64,000 nucleotides of DNA from Altibacter sp. HG106 (GCF_028561755.1 NZ_JAQQTD010000002.1:124001-188000); one strand, 5' to 3'; shown: positions 1 through 9,669, counted from the first letter of the stretch. Made by a program: numbers and translations. The notes: generated from the sequence alone by a model not told the origin.

Positions 1-876
1 TTCGGCGTTAATAACATCTTCTGAAGAAGCTCTATATCTTCTAAAAGTGTTTTCCTCAAAATCTGCGTCTGTCAGTCCCAAATAGGTCTCGTTGGCCACT
101 TCTTCTGAATATTGGATTTTAAATAGTAGCGACTGATAAATTTTGGCATCCAAATTTGTATTTATTCTAAATTTGGCCAAATAATCTGTCTTGTCGAAAC
201 CCGTGTTGCCACCTCCGTCTAAATCCTTGAAACCATCGGAACTGTAGTTGAAATAATCCGTCACAAACCCAAAATTCTTAAAACTATTACCTAATATCAA
301 TTGGGTGTTTCTTGAATCATAATTTCCTGCAGCAATCGACGCTTTTCCAGAAAATTTTTCCGGTATACGAGAGGATATCATATTTATGGCACCACCTGTG
401 GTGTTGGGCCCGTACTGTATTTGACTGCTTCCCTTTAACACCTCTATGGCTTCCATTCTGCCAATAGTAGGAAAATAGTAGGCAGCTGGTGCACTGTAAG
501 GGGCAGGCGCAATTAACACACCATCTTCCATTAAATTAATCTTAGCGCTACGCTCAGGCGAAGTACCCCGTAGACTAATATTTGGGCGTAATCCAAAACC
601 ATCTTCTTCGTAGATATTAATACCTGGAACCGTGCGTAAAATTCTATTGATGTTGGTATAAGAGAATTTTTTTAAATCTTCATTTGAGATATAAGTTGCA
701 GAACCCGTTTTGTTCCGTGCCTCAAATTTACTACCCAATAATACATTTCCCGTAACGACGACTTCCTTAAGTCGCTCGGTTTGTTGCGTAGTTGAATCTT
801 TTTTTTGTGTGTTGGTCTGTGCCAATCCCGAAATATAAAATAGCAAAGCAATTGCTGTTAAGGGTATAATTTTCAT
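1..876 (-). CDS. TonB-dependent receptor, FecA-like (N-terminal part, runs off window)
   Basis: Translating the minus strand from the ATG at 876 gives 292 uninterrupted codons that run off the left edge. The protein starts with a signal peptide (MKIIPLTAIALLFYISGLAQ). A plug domain follows, with the motifs VVVTGNVLLGSKFEARNKTG, ISLRGTSPERSAKINLMEDG and VLKGSSQIQYGPNTTGGAIN, and then the first barrel strands. Such receptors import iron complexes or other scarce ligands across the outer membrane using TonB energy; the plug looks most like FecA-type siderophore/ferric citrate receptors. Two Fur-like boxes lie just upstream, which supports iron regulation. The substrate is inferred. The C-terminal barrel is outside the window. 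Confidence 0.9.
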   Translation of the reverse strand, partial: MKIIPLTAIALLFYISGLAQTNTQKKDSTTQQTERLKEVVVTGNVLLGSKFEARNKTGSATYISNEDLKKFSYTNINRILRTVPGINIYEEDGFGLRPNISLRGTSPERSAKINLMEDGVLIAPAPYSAPAAYYFPTIGRMEAIEVLKGSSQIQYGPNTTGGAINMISSRIPEKFSGKASIAAGNYDSRNTQLILGNSFKNFGFVTDYFNYSSDGFKDLDGGGNTGFDKTDYLAKFRINTNLDAKIYQSLLFKIQYSEEVANETYLGLTDADFEENTFRRYRASSEDVINAE

Positions 877-886
877 TTGAAATTTT

Positions 887-905
887 ATTTAGAATGATTA
901 TAAAT
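887..905. promoter_or_regulatory. Fur-like operator 1
   Basis: ATTTAGAATGATTATAAAT is a 9-1-9 inverted repeat with one arm mismatch, 11 bp upstream of the receptor start codon. The arm ATTTAGAAT recurs at 947 and, on the other strand, in the box at 63296. Its geometry matches Fur-family boxes. Assignment to Fur is inferred. Confidence 0.5.
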
Positions 906-946
906 AGAGCCCAAATGTAATATACTCTTTATATATCTTCCAAGTT

Positions 947-965
947 ATTTAGAATAATTCTTAAT
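947..965. promoter_or_regulatory. Fur-like operator 2
   Basis: ATTTAGAATAATTCTTAAT is a second 9-1-9 inverted repeat (8 of 9 arm positions pair), exactly 60 bp from the first. Two boxes in tandem upstream of a TonB-dependent receptor suggest strong iron repression. The site could also affect the divergent gene at 1126. Confidence 0.45.
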
Positions 966-1109
966 AATTATTTTTTAAAATCATTTATGATTGAGATACA
1001 ATGAAAAATCATACACATAAAAGTGTAGATTCCTAATAAATCTTTTTAAATTTTTAATAAAATGAATCCAAAATATTTGTTAATTAGATAAGCTTTGGCA
1101 AAAAATTTA

Positions 1110-1117
1110 TACTTTTG
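1110..1117 (+). promoter_or_regulatory. Bacteroidetes-type -7 element
   Basis: TACTTTTG fits the Bacteroidetes -7 consensus TAnnTTTG. It lies only 8 bp before the ATG at 1126, so the transcript would be almost leaderless if that ATG is used. No well-spaced -33 TTTG is seen. Confidence 0.4.
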
Positions 1118-1125
1118 TAGCATTG

Positions 1126-1542
1126 ATGAAAGATTTTATAAAAAAAATAGTATCTTTTATGATGGCTCTTTTGATGCTGTCCTCAACCTTTTCTTTTACG
1201 GTTGCGAGTCACTATTGTGGTGATACATTGGTAGATTCATCAATTTTCGGTCACGCTGAAACTTGTGGAATGCAAGTTAAAAAAGCAGTATCTAAGACCG
1301 ATTGTGATATTTCAGATAAATCTTGCTGTACAGACGAACAAAAACTGGTAGAAGGGCAGGATACACTCAAAACTTCATTCGATAAATTAGAAAAAGAACA
1401 AAAACGCTTTGTTGCAATTTTCGTTTCTAGTTATGTTCAACTCTTCGAGTCCGAAGAAGTTGATAATGGGTGGGAAAAAAATTATATTCCGCCCCCCTTG
1501 GTCAGGGACGTTCAAGTTTTAGACCAAACTTTCCTTATTTGA
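1126..1542 (+). CDS. HYC_CC_PP family small secreted protein
   Basis: This 138-residue protein has an N-terminal hydrophobic signal segment (about 8-26). It then shows the three signatures of the flavobacterial HYC_CC_PP family: SHYCGD at 28-33, SCC at 66-68 and PPPL near the C-terminus, plus further cysteines (CGM, TDC). The family has no known biochemical role; the conserved His and Cys suggest periplasmic metal binding. It lies 103 bp upstream of the cusA-type pump gene on the same strand, so it may be the first gene of that operon. I prefer the ATG at 1126 over a TTG one codon earlier. A relative with the same layout precedes the other RND operon at 28325. Confidence 0.8.
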   Translation: MKDFIKKIVSFMMALLMLSSTFSFTVASHYCGDTLVDSSIFGHAETCGMQVKKAVSKTDCDISDKSCCTDEQKLVEGQDTLKTSFDKLEKEQKRFVAIFVSSYVQLFESEEVDNGWEKNYIPPPLVRDVQVLDQTFLI

Positions 1543-1601
1543 TTTTTAAGTAATTGCTTATTAAGTCCAACATTAATTTGTTTGGGCTAAACTGCCTGTA
1601 T

Positions 1602-1618
1602 CTTGTTTTTTTAACAAG
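1602..1618. promoter_or_regulatory. short inverted repeat before cusA
   Basis: CTTGTT-TTTTT-AACAAG is a perfect 6-bp inverted repeat with a 5-nt spacer, 27 bp upstream of the cusA start. It could be an operator or a weak hairpin. Function is not shown. Confidence 0.25.
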
Positions 1619-1645
1619 TAGTCTAATTACTTAATAATTATTTTT

Positions 1646-4600
1646 ATGCTGAATAAAAGCATCAAATTTCTTATAGAAAACAAACTTGTCGCCGTTATAT
1701 TGCTCGCCTTATTCGTGGGTTGGGGAATCGTTAACGCACCCTTCAATTGGGAAACAGGTATTTTACCAACTGATCCTGTAGCGGTTGATGCCATTCCAGA
1801 CATCGGCGAAAATCAGCAAATTGTTTTCACCAAATGGCAAGGGCGTTCACCGCAGGATATTGAAGACCAAATTACCTATCCACTTACAACTTCATTGTTG
1901 GGAATCCCTGGTGTCAAGACCATCCGAAGTTCTTCAATGTTCGGTTTTTCCAGTATCTATATCATTTTTGAAGAAGATGTAGAATTTTATTGGTCGCGAA
2001 GCCGTATTCTCGAAAAACTCAATTCACTTCCCGCTAACTTATTACCCGATGGTGTTAACCCAGCATTGGGTCCAGACGCCACAGGTTTGGGTCAAATTTT
2101 TTGGTACACGCTGGAAGGTCGTGATAAAGATGGCAATGTAACTGGTGGTTGGGATTTACAAGAATTACGCAGTATACAGGATTATTATGTGAAATATGGA
2201 TTGTCTTCGGCAAGTGGTGTTTCAGAAGTGGCCTCAATTGGTGGGTACGTCCAGGAATACCAAGTGGATGTTGACCCAGAAAAAATGCGTCAGTACAACA
2301 TCGGTTTGACCGATATCGTAAAAGCCGTAAAAGAAAGCAATCAAGATATAGGTGCGCAGACCTTGGAAATCAATCAAGCCGAATACCTGGTTCGGGGTTT
2401 AGGGTATGTAAAATCTGTCGCGGATATCGAAAATGCGGTGGTTGCTTCTGAAAATTTCACTTCTATCCGAATTAAGGACATTGCAAATGTCCATTTGGGA
2501 CCACAAACGCGACGCGGTATTTTGGATAAAGAAGGTGCCGAAGTGGTAGGCGGTGTCGTGGTAGCTCGTTACGGTGCTAACCCATTGGAAGTTATCAATA
2601 ATGTAAAGGACCAAATAGCCGAATTATCATCTGGACTGCCCACAAAAACCTTGGCAGATGGTCGTACTTCACAAGTGACCATTGTTCCCTTTTACGACCG
2701 TACTCAGCTTATTCAGGAAACACTTCACACGCTCAATGAAGCCCTCACTCTTGAAATCCTGATTACCATTTTGGTCATCATCGTAATGGTGTTCAACCTA
2801 CGTGCGTCCATTCTAATCTCTGGCCTGTTGCCTGTTGCCGTTTTAATGGTTTTCATAACAATGAAGCTCTTTAATGTAGATGCCAATATTGTTGCCTTGT
2901 CAGGAATTGCCATTGCTATCGGTACAATGGTGGACGTGGGCGTCATACTCGCCGAAAATATGATTCGGCATCTGGAAGATGAAAAATTACGCTTTCGCGA
3001 AAGCGGAATAGAATACACTACAAACGAAATTATTTACAATGCAACTGCCGAAGTCTCTGGTGCAATTTTAACCGCTGTGCTCACAACGATTATCAGTTTC
3101 CTACCTGTGTTCACGATGATAGGTGCCGAAGGGAAACTCTTCAGACCATTGGCTTTTACAAAGACAATGGCACTTGCGGCATCTTTGGTTATTGCTCTTT
3201 TCCTGATACCGCCATTTGCCGCGTTCCTTTTCAGAAAAACAAATATTCGCCAGCGATCCATACTGCTTTTGAATGGTCTTTTAATCGCACTCGGCATCAC
3301 TGCACTTATATTTGGTTACTGGCTTGGGTTGATTTTGATAGCTTTTGGATGTAGCGGTTTATTCTTTTCGCTTAAAGCGAAAAAGGAATACAACCATACC
3401 ATTGCTGGCTACAGGCTCAACATCAATCAAAATGTAGTAAATATCATCATTTCCTGTATTGCTATCGTCGTGCTGTTAGCCGAATACTGGCGACCACTTG
3501 GTTTTGACCGCAGTATCCTAATGAATTTGATTTTTGTAGCGATTATCTGCTTTGGACTGCTTGGTGTGTTTACAGTTTTCCGAAGATACTATGACAGCAT
3601 TTTGCGTTGGGCACTTCAAAACCGATACCTGTTTTTAATCATTCCAACCACGTTGCTGATATTAGGTGTGGTCATAATGCGTAACACTGGGAAGGAATTT
3701 ATGCCTGCACTTAATGAAGGCTCATTCCTGTTGATGCCAACATCCCTACCTCACGCCGGTGTGGAAGAAAATAAGAGGGTTCTACAACAGCTCGATATGG
3801 CTGTGGCGAGCATACCAGAAATTGAAACCGTAGTTGGGAAAGCTGGAAGGACAGAATCTGCGCTCGACCCTGCGCCGCTCTCGATGTATGAAAATGTCAT
3901 TCAGTACAAGTCTGAATATATGCGAAATGAGAATGGCGAGAGACAACGCTACCGTGTAAATGAGGATGGTTTATTTGTGCTGAAAAATGACAAATTTATT
4001 ATCAACCCAAATAATGAAATCGATGATGATGCAAACTATGAAGCGTCACAACTCAAAACAAGTGCAACACGCAATGATTTGATCGAAGATAATGACGGGG
4101 AATATTATCGAAACTGGCGACCGGAAATCAGCAGTCCTGATGACATTTGGAATGAAATCGTAAAAGTGACCAAATTCCCAGGCGTGACTTCTGCGCCCAA
4201 ACTGCAGCCCATCGAGACGCGACTCGTGATGCTACAAACGGGTATGCGAGCACCAATGGGAATTAAAGTAAAAGGACCCGATTTAAAAACCATAGAAAAC
4301 TTTGGATTGCAACTGGAAGATATTTTAAAGCAAGCCGAAGGTGTCAAAGAACAAGCCGTTTTTGCAGACCGAATTGTGGGCAAGCCTTATTTGTTGATTG
4401 ACATTAAACGAGATCAGTTGGCACGCTATGGGATTTCCATTATGGATGTTCAGGAAGTCCTTCAGGTTGCTGTGGGCGGTATGCCCCTTACCCAAACGGT
4501 AGAAGGCCGTGAGCGGTATGGTGTCAGAGTACGCTATCCACGGGAATTGCGTGCAAATCCAGAAGATTTAAAAAGCATCTATGTTCCTGTATCAACTGGA

Positions 4601-5431
4601 AGTCCGGTTCCTTTGGGCGAACTGGTGGATATTCGTTACGAGCAAGGTCCACAGGTTATTAAAAGTGAAGACACCTTCTTGATTGGGTATGTGCTGTTTG
4701 ATAAGCTCGATGGCTTTGCCGAAGTAGATGTAGTGGAAAATGCACAAGCACTTATTCAGCAGAAAATAGATAATGGCGATTTGGTCGTGCCACAAGGAAT
4801 CAGTTACCGATTTACAGGAACGTACGAAAATCAATTACGGGCAGAAAAAACGCTATCGGTAGTTGTGCCACTTTGTTTGCTGGTCATTTTCTTGATTTTG
4901 TATTTCCAGTTCAAATCGGTTTCTACGTCCCTTATGGTTTTTACTGCCATCGCCGTAGCATTTGCTGGTGGCTTTATAATGATTTGGTTATACGGTCAGG
5001 ATTGGTTTTTCAATTTCAGCTTTTTTGGTGAGAATTTACGGGACTTATTCAATATGAAAACCATCAATTTAAGTGTGGCCGTGTGGGTCGGTTTTATAGC
5101 CCTTTTCGGTATTGCAACTGATGATGGCGTTGTAATGGCAACCTATTTAGACCAATCTTTTAAAAGCAACGAGCCAGACAGTCAAAAAGGCATACGTCTC
5201 GCCACATTGGAAGCGGCAGGTAAACGCATACGCCCGTGTTTGATGACCACCGTGACCACAGTTTTGGCATTGTTGCCAGTACTCACATCTACAGGAAAGG
5301 GAAGCGACATTATGATACCGATGGCCATCCCCATTTTTGGCGGAATGATTATCGACGTCACATCTTATTTCCTATTACCGGTTCTATATAGCTGGAAAAA
5401 GGAATTTCAACTTAAAAGAGCAAACAAATGA
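1646..5431 (+). CDS. cusA: CusA/CzcA-family heavy-metal RND efflux pump, copper/silver type
   Basis: At 1261 residues this is a full heavy-metal RND inner-membrane antiporter, slightly longer than usual. It has an N-terminal membrane helix (about 13-33), a first periplasmic loop with DIGENQQIVFTKWQGRSPQD, and a central membrane bundle whose helix IGTMVDVGVILAENM carries the proton-relay aspartate. A second large loop and a final bundle follow. The family moves Cu+/Ag+ or Zn/Co/Cd out through a trimeric complex with a membrane-fusion protein and a TolC-like channel. The ATMVDxxxxxxEN-type motif is nearer CusA than CzcA (DFGxxVDG), and the neighbours are copper genes. The next gene overlaps by ATGA. 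The matching adaptor gene is probably at 20829. Codons 449-453 (RFRES) are a 16-bp palindrome. Confidence 0.9.
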   Translation: MLNKSIKFLIENKLVAVILLALFVGWGIVNAPFNWETGILPTDPVAVDAIPDIGENQQIVFTKWQGRSPQDIEDQITYPLTTSLLGIPGVKTIRSSSMFGFSSIYIIFEEDVEFYWSRSRILEKLNSLPANLLPDGVNPALGPDATGLGQIFWYTLEGRDKDGNVTGGWDLQELRSIQDYYVKYGLSSASGVSEVASIGGYVQEYQVDVDPEKMRQYNIGLTDIVKAVKESNQDIGAQTLEINQAEYLVRGLGYVKSVADIENAVVASENFTSIRIKDIANVHLGPQTRRGILDKEGAEVVGGVVVARYGANPLEVINNVKDQIAELSSGLPTKTLADGRTSQVTIVPFYDRTQLIQETLHTLNEALTLEILITILVIIVMVFNLRASILISGLLPVAVLMVFITMKLFNVDANIVALSGIAIAIGTMVDVGVILAENMIRHLEDEKLRFRESGIEYTTNEIIYNATAEVSGAILTAVLTTIISFLPVFTMIGAEGKLFRPLAFTKTMALAASLVIALFLIPPFAAFLFRKTNIRQRSILLLNGLLIALGITALIFGYWLGLILIAFGCSGLFFSLKAKKEYNHTIAGYRLNINQNVVNIIISCIAIVVLLAEYWRPLGFDRSILMNLIFVAIICFGLLGVFTVFRRYYDSILRWALQNRYLFLIIPTTLLILGVVIMRNTGKEFMPALNEGSFLLMPTSLPHAGVEENKRVLQQLDMAVASIPEIETVVGKAGRTESALDPAPLSMYENVIQYKSEYMRNENGERQRYRVNEDGLFVLKNDKFIINPNNEIDDDANYEASQLKTSATRNDLIEDNDGEYYRNWRPEISSPDDIWNEIVKVTKFPGVTSAPKLQPIETRLVMLQTGMRAPMGIKVKGPDLKTIENFGLQLEDILKQAEGVKEQAVFADRIVGKPYLLIDIKRDQLARYGISIMDVQEVLQVAVGGMPLTQTVEGRERYGVRVRYPRELRANPEDLKSIYVPVSTGSPVPLGELVDIRYEQGPQVIKSEDTFLIGYVLFDKLDGFAEVDVVENAQALIQQKIDNGDLVVPQGISYRFTGTYENQLRAEKTLSVVVPLCLLVIFLILYFQFKSVSTSLMVFTAIAVAFAGGFIMIWLYGQDWFFNFSFFGENLRDLFNMKTINLSVAVWVGFIALFGIATDDGVVMATYLDQSFKSNEPDSQKGIRLATLEAAGKRIRPCLMTTVTTVLALLPVLTSTGKGSDIMIPMAIPIFGGMIIDVTSYFLLPVLYSWKKEFQLKRANK
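2990..3005. repeat. in-frame palindrome CGCTTTCGCGAAAGCG (copy 1)
   Basis: A perfect 16-bp palindrome inside cusA, read as R-F-R-E-S at codons 449-453. The same core recurs at 5470, 18691 and 50379. Confidence 0.85.
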
Positions 5432-6645
5432 AAAATATAAAAATCATAATCTGTCTTTTGTTTGTTTCCGCTTTCGCGAAAGCGCAACTGCTACAAAGCT
5501 ACATTGAAGAAGCTGAAGCTAATAACCCAGAAATTCAGGCTTTTGAACTGCGCTACAATATTGCCGAAGAAAAAGTAAACGAGGTCAACTGGTTGCCAAA
5601 TACCGTGGTAAGCGCGGGATATTTTGTAAGTGAACCCGAAACCCGAACCGGTGCCCAAAGGGCACGATTCTCTATTTCGCAGATGTTGCCTTGGTTTGGT
5701 ACGATAACAGCGAGAGAAAACTATGCGAGTTCGATGGCGGAAACCGAGTTTGTAGAAATTGCCATCGCCAAACGGAAACTTGCACTTGCGGTCGCCCAAT
5801 CCTATTATCAACTGTATTCCATAAAGACGAAGCAACTTGTGTTCGATGAGAATATCGAACTTTTGGAAACTTATGAACGTCTTGCATTAACCTCGTTGGA
5901 AGTTGGTAAAGCATCAGCGGTAGATGTTCTTCGACTTCAGATAAGACAAAACGAACTCGTTCAGCAAAGAGAAGTTTTGGAACAGGATTATCAGGCCGAA
6001 CAGACGCTTTTCAACAATCTTTTAAATAGAGATGAAACGATGCCTGTAGATGTCATAGAAGATATGATGATTCCTGATGTTGACCCTCTCGTTTTAAATG
6101 AAAATCTTCAATTAAATCCTGAGCTCATAAAATACGATAAGCTGTATGAGTCTATTGAACAGTCAGAGTTATTGAACCAAAAGGAAAGTGCACCCAGTAT
6201 TGGTTTTGGATTAGACTACGTACCAGTTTCAGAACGACCGGATATGAATTTTTCAGATAATGGAAAAGACATTGTTATGCCTATGGTATCCATATCCATA
6301 CCAATATTCAATAATAGGTACAAATCTGTAACCAAACAAAATGAACTGAGGCAGTTGGAGATAAAATCCCAGAAAGATGAGCGGCTTAACAGCCTCAAAA
6401 CACGCCTTGCGCAAGCTGTCTATAACAGGAATACTATGAGAATCAAATTCAATACGCAGACAGACAATTTAAAGCAGGCGAATGATGCCGAGGAAATTCT
6501 CATTAAAAATTACGAGACCGGAACCATAGATTTTAATGATGTACTGGATGTACAAGAATTACAGTTGAAGTTTCAAATCAATTTAATCGAATCTATTAAA
6601 GGGTATTATACAGAATATGCTAAGATAAATTATTTAACAAGATAA
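5428..6645 (+). CDS. TolC-like outer-membrane efflux protein (CusC role)
   Basis: This 405-residue protein has a signal peptide ending at AFAKA (15-19), followed by Q. Two long alpha-helical repeats typical of the outer-membrane factor family follow (for example ERLALTSLEVGKASAVDVLR and EEILIKNYETGTIDFNDVLD). It would form the trimeric outer-membrane tunnel for the pump encoded just upstream. Its ATG overlaps the cusA stop as ATGA, so the two are translationally coupled. The predicted signal-peptidase site is encoded by a copy of the island's 16-bp palindrome. No adaptor gene is adjacent. Family assignment is firm; pairing with cusA rests on the overlap. Confidence 0.9.
   Translation: MKNIKIIICLLFVSAFAKAQLLQSYIEEAEANNPEIQAFELRYNIAEEKVNEVNWLPNTVVSAGYFVSEPETRTGAQRARFSISQMLPWFGTITARENYASSMAETEFVEIAIAKRKLALAVAQSYYQLYSIKTKQLVFDENIELLETYERLALTSLEVGKASAVDVLRLQIRQNELVQQREVLEQDYQAEQTLFNNLLNRDETMPVDVIEDMMIPDVDPLVLNENLQLNPELIKYDKLYESIEQSELLNQKESAPSIGFGLDYVPVSERPDMNFSDNGKDIVMPMVSISIPIFNNRYKSVTKQNELRQLEIKSQKDERLNSLKTRLAQAVYNRNTMRIKFNTQTDNLKQANDAEEILIKNYETGTIDFNDVLDVQELQLKFQINLIESIKGYYTEYAKINYLTR
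5469..5484. repeat. in-frame palindrome CGCTTTCGCGAAAGCG (copy 2)
   Basis: The same 16-bp palindrome in a different reading frame, giving A-F-A-K-A at residues 15-19 of the TolC-like protein, exactly where signal peptidase I would cut. Confidence 0.85.
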
Positions 6646-6706
6646 AATAAAAACATAAACAGTCAATGGGTGAAACCCAAACTTGATAAATTACAAATAG
6701 TTAAAA

Positions 6707-9091
6707 ATGCAAATTATGATTAGAAAGATAACAATAGTATTTGCGCTGCTCATAACATATATGGGTAATGCACAAGTAGGCACAAACGGACAAGATAGAA
6801 AAGAAGAAGGAAGACCAGTTAAGGAATACAATCTTACGATTGAAGAAAATGAAATGACGCTCGCTGGTGTAACCGCTAAGGGAATGACCATCAATGGTGG
6901 TATTCCTGGACCGGTTTTGGAATTTAACGAAGGCGACCTTGCCATTATCAATGTAACCAATAAAATGGATGAAGAAACCTCAGTGCACTGGCACGGGTTG
7001 ATACTTCCCAACTTTTACGATGGTGTTCCGTATTTAACGACACCACCAATAAAACCAGGTACAACATTTCAATATAGAATCCCTATTAATCAATCAGGAA
7101 CCTATTGGTACCATTCCCATACGATGCTACAAGAGCAAAGCGGTGTTTACGGTTCAATAGTTATTCAACCAAAAGAAAAAACATTGGATTATGACAAAGA
7201 TTTAGTAGTGGTGCTGTCAGATTGGACCAACGAAGATCCAATGAATGTATTGCGAAACCTTAAAAGACGTAACGAGTGGTATCAAGTTAAAAAAGGAACG
7301 GCAGTACCGTTAAGTAGAGTCATAAAAGAAGGTGCCTTGGGAGCACAATTTAAGTTCTGGAGAGATAGAATGGAAGGTGCAGATATAGCAGACATTTATT
7401 ATCCCGCATTTTTGAGCAATGGTAAATCACTGGCAGAATATCCAGAATTTAAACCGGGAGAAAAGGTAAGACTTCGCTTCATCAATGCCTCGGCTTCTAC
7501 TTACTACTGGGTAGATTTCGGTGGTGGTAACCCTTTGTTGGTTGCCAGTGACGGAGTTGATGTGCAACCCGTTTCTAAAAGCAGATTTCTCTTTGGTATA
7601 GCTGAGACGTATGATGTTATCGTTACCATTCCCGAAGGTACTATAGAGATTACCGCTACGGCACAAGATGGCTCTGGTTATACCTCTATACAATTAGGTA
7701 GCGGCACACTCTATCCAGCTAAAAGAATTGACAGACCTGATAAAGTGGAGATGATGAAGCAAATGGCTAAAATGGATATGAAAATGGGCGCGCCTGCGAT
7801 GGTGGGCAACAAAAAGAAGAAAACACCAGAATATCTGAAGGAGAATTATGGAATGAAGATGGATATGAAAGACGGTCAGATGAAAATGGTGATGCGCGAT
7901 AAGATGTCGATGAAAGATGGCAAAATGAATGACCAGATGGATATGAAGATGGATGATACGATGGGAATGAAAAAGGACAAAATGCAAATGAACCAAGCAG
8001 GGGATTCAGACAAAATGAGTGACCATATGCAGCACGATATGTCAAAGATGCAAAAGGATACTTCCTCATTTGATTACGAAACCCGTAAAACCTATTTCAA
8101 CTATGATTTTTTAAAAGCAAAAGAAAATACTGCATTTAAAGATGATTTACCAGTAAACGAACTACTATTGAATCTAACAGGAAATATGGAACGGTATGTA
8201 TGGAGTATGAATGGTGTGCCATTATCAGAAACCGACAAGATAAATATAAAAGGAGGTGAAGTAACCAGAATTACACTTAATAACCTCACAATGATGCACC
8301 ACCCAATGCACTTGCACGGCCATTACTTTAGGGTCATCAACGAAAATGGTGAACGTTCCCCATTAAAGCATACGGTAAACGTACCGCCAATGCAGAAAGT
8401 GGTCATAGAATTCTATAACGAAGAATATGGAGATTGGTTCTTTCATTGCCACGTACTATACCATATGATGGGTGGTATGGCGCGTGTGTTTAGTTACGAT
8501 ACCCCAAGGGACGAAAGAATGAAAGATTATCCAGTTCAAAAGCTTATCAATGAGACAGACCATTACTATTCTTGGGGATTGTTGCGTGCAGGCTCAAATT
8601 TTAACGAACTCTTTTTGATGTCAAGCAATATCAGAAATGGATTTGGTTTAAGGGCAGAGTTCGACTATGACAAGAACCTTGAGGCCGAAGTGAACTATGA
8701 TAGATATCTAAATGATTGGTTGCGTCTCTATGTAGGGGTAAATACAGAAACAGAAATACCTAATTCCTTCGATGAGTTCAATACTGTAGGATTGGTCGGT
8801 GTAAAGTACTTTACGCCATATAGATTTTATGTAGATGTGAGTATGGACCATCAACTGCGCCCAAGAATTCGTCTGGACAGGGAAATCTTGATTTTTCCAA
8901 GAATTTTTCTGGAAGGCGAATATGAATATAGGGCAGACTTTGGATGGGTAAATGATATAGGGAATAGCTCTTATGAGAGTGAAACCCAATGGTTGGTTGG
9001 ACTTTCCTACATCCTATCAAGAAATTTTTCAATACAAGCAAACTATAACAACCGATATGGCTGGGGTGGTGGTCTTTTAGCCCGTTTTTAA
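6707..9091 (+). CDS. multicopper oxidase (CopA/PcoA type) fused to a C-terminal outer-membrane barrel
   Basis: This 794-residue protein starts with a signal peptide (cut near GNAQ, about residue 22) and three cupredoxin domains. All four copper-site motifs are present: HWHG, WYHSHT, HPMHLHGH and HCHVLYHMMGGM. Between the second and third copper motifs lies a Met/Lys/Asp-rich stretch (about 345-450), like the copper-binding segments of CueO and PcoA. From about 612 the sequence changes to alternating polar/hydrophobic strands ending in a C-terminal phenylalanine (LLARF), as in outer-membrane barrels and reminiscent of CopB/PcoB. The likely role is oxidation of Cu+ to Cu2+ in the periplasm, anchored at the outer membrane. 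Start may be 6707 or the ATG at 6716. Confidence 0.88.
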   Translation: MQIMIRKITIVFALLITYMGNAQVGTNGQDRKEEGRPVKEYNLTIEENEMTLAGVTAKGMTINGGIPGPVLEFNEGDLAIINVTNKMDEETSVHWHGLILPNFYDGVPYLTTPPIKPGTTFQYRIPINQSGTYWYHSHTMLQEQSGVYGSIVIQPKEKTLDYDKDLVVVLSDWTNEDPMNVLRNLKRRNEWYQVKKGTAVPLSRVIKEGALGAQFKFWRDRMEGADIADIYYPAFLSNGKSLAEYPEFKPGEKVRLRFINASASTYYWVDFGGGNPLLVASDGVDVQPVSKSRFLFGIAETYDVIVTIPEGTIEITATAQDGSGYTSIQLGSGTLYPAKRIDRPDKVEMMKQMAKMDMKMGAPAMVGNKKKKTPEYLKENYGMKMDMKDGQMKMVMRDKMSMKDGKMNDQMDMKMDDTMGMKKDKMQMNQAGDSDKMSDHMQHDMSKMQKDTSSFDYETRKTYFNYDFLKAKENTAFKDDLPVNELLLNLTGNMERYVWSMNGVPLSETDKINIKGGEVTRITLNNLTMMHHPMHLHGHYFRVINENGERSPLKHTVNVPPMQKVVIEFYNEEYGDWFFHCHVLYHMMGGMARVFSYDTPRDERMKDYPVQKLINETDHYYSWGLLRAGSNFNELFLMSSNIRNGFGLRAEFDYDKNLEAEVNYDRYLNDWLRLYVGVNTETEIPNSFDEFNTVGLVGVKYFTPYRFYVDVSMDHQLRPRIRLDREILIFPRIFLEGEYEYRADFGWVNDIGNSSYESETQWLVGLSYILSRNFSIQANYNNRYGWGGGLLARF

Positions 9092-9115
9092 TGTTTAATC
9101 AAATACTATATACAA

Positions 9116-9652
9116 ATGAAAACACTAATGAAAACAACAATCGCAGCTTTTGCACTTATAGCGTTTATTAGCTGCAAGGAAAAACAAACTGTAGAGATTA
9201 ACACACCTGAAGAGGTAAAGACCGCAAAGGAAAACACTGCAGATGTGGCAGACCAAGGCTTTATAGACGGGATGACCGGGAAGGTGTGGCACAATTACCT
9301 TGAAATCAAGATGGCTCTGGCAAAAAACGATGAGAGCCAAGCAAAATCCATTAGCAAGGATATGGCCGCATCATTTGGTGAAGAACGAATGGAGATGAAA
9401 CAGCTCGCACAACAAATGGCAGATGCTCAAGATATAGAAGAGGTAAGGGAACTTTTTGCACAGTTCACGGAAAAGGCGGGGCCTATGTTTGAAGATGCCT
9501 TATCTGAAGGAACCATATACAAAAAATACTGCCCAATGGCATTTAACAATGAAGGAGCCTATTGGTATGCAGCGGTAAAAGAAATTACCAATCCCTATTT
9601 CGGAGAGAAAATGCTGAAGTGCGGGTCGGTCAAGAAAACCATTAATAAATAA
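9116..9652 (+). CDS. DUF3347 lipoprotein
   Basis: A 178-residue protein with a lipoprotein signal ending in the lipobox FISC (about 17-20). The rest is a diverged DUF3347 domain, recognised by YCPMAF, a conserved Trp (AYWYA) and [12 protein letters not shown] near the end. The Cys-Pro-Met and C-terminal Cys are plausible soft-metal ligands. DUF3347 has no assigned reaction; its repeated presence beside copper genes suggests periplasmic copper binding or delivery, as CusF does in other bacteria. It lies 25 bp after the oxidase gene and just before a second DUF3347 gene, so probably in one operon. Confidence 0.82.
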   Translation: MKTLMKTTIAAFALIAFISCKEKQTVEINTPEEVKTAKENTADVADQGFIDGMTGKVWHNYLEIKMALAKNDESQAKSISKDMAASFGEERMEMKQLAQQMADAQDIEEVRELFAQFTEKAGPMFEDALSEGTIYKKYCPMAFNNEGAYWYAAVKEITNPYFGEKMLKCGSVKKTINK

Positions 9653-9669
9653 CCCTTAAATATATAATT

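Noticed and set aside
7694-7996. His-rich 100-codon minus-strand frame inside the multicopper oxidase gene
   Set aside because: It is the complement of the Met/Lys/Asp-rich coding repeats (ATG-rich), so its His-rich product is a by-product of composition.
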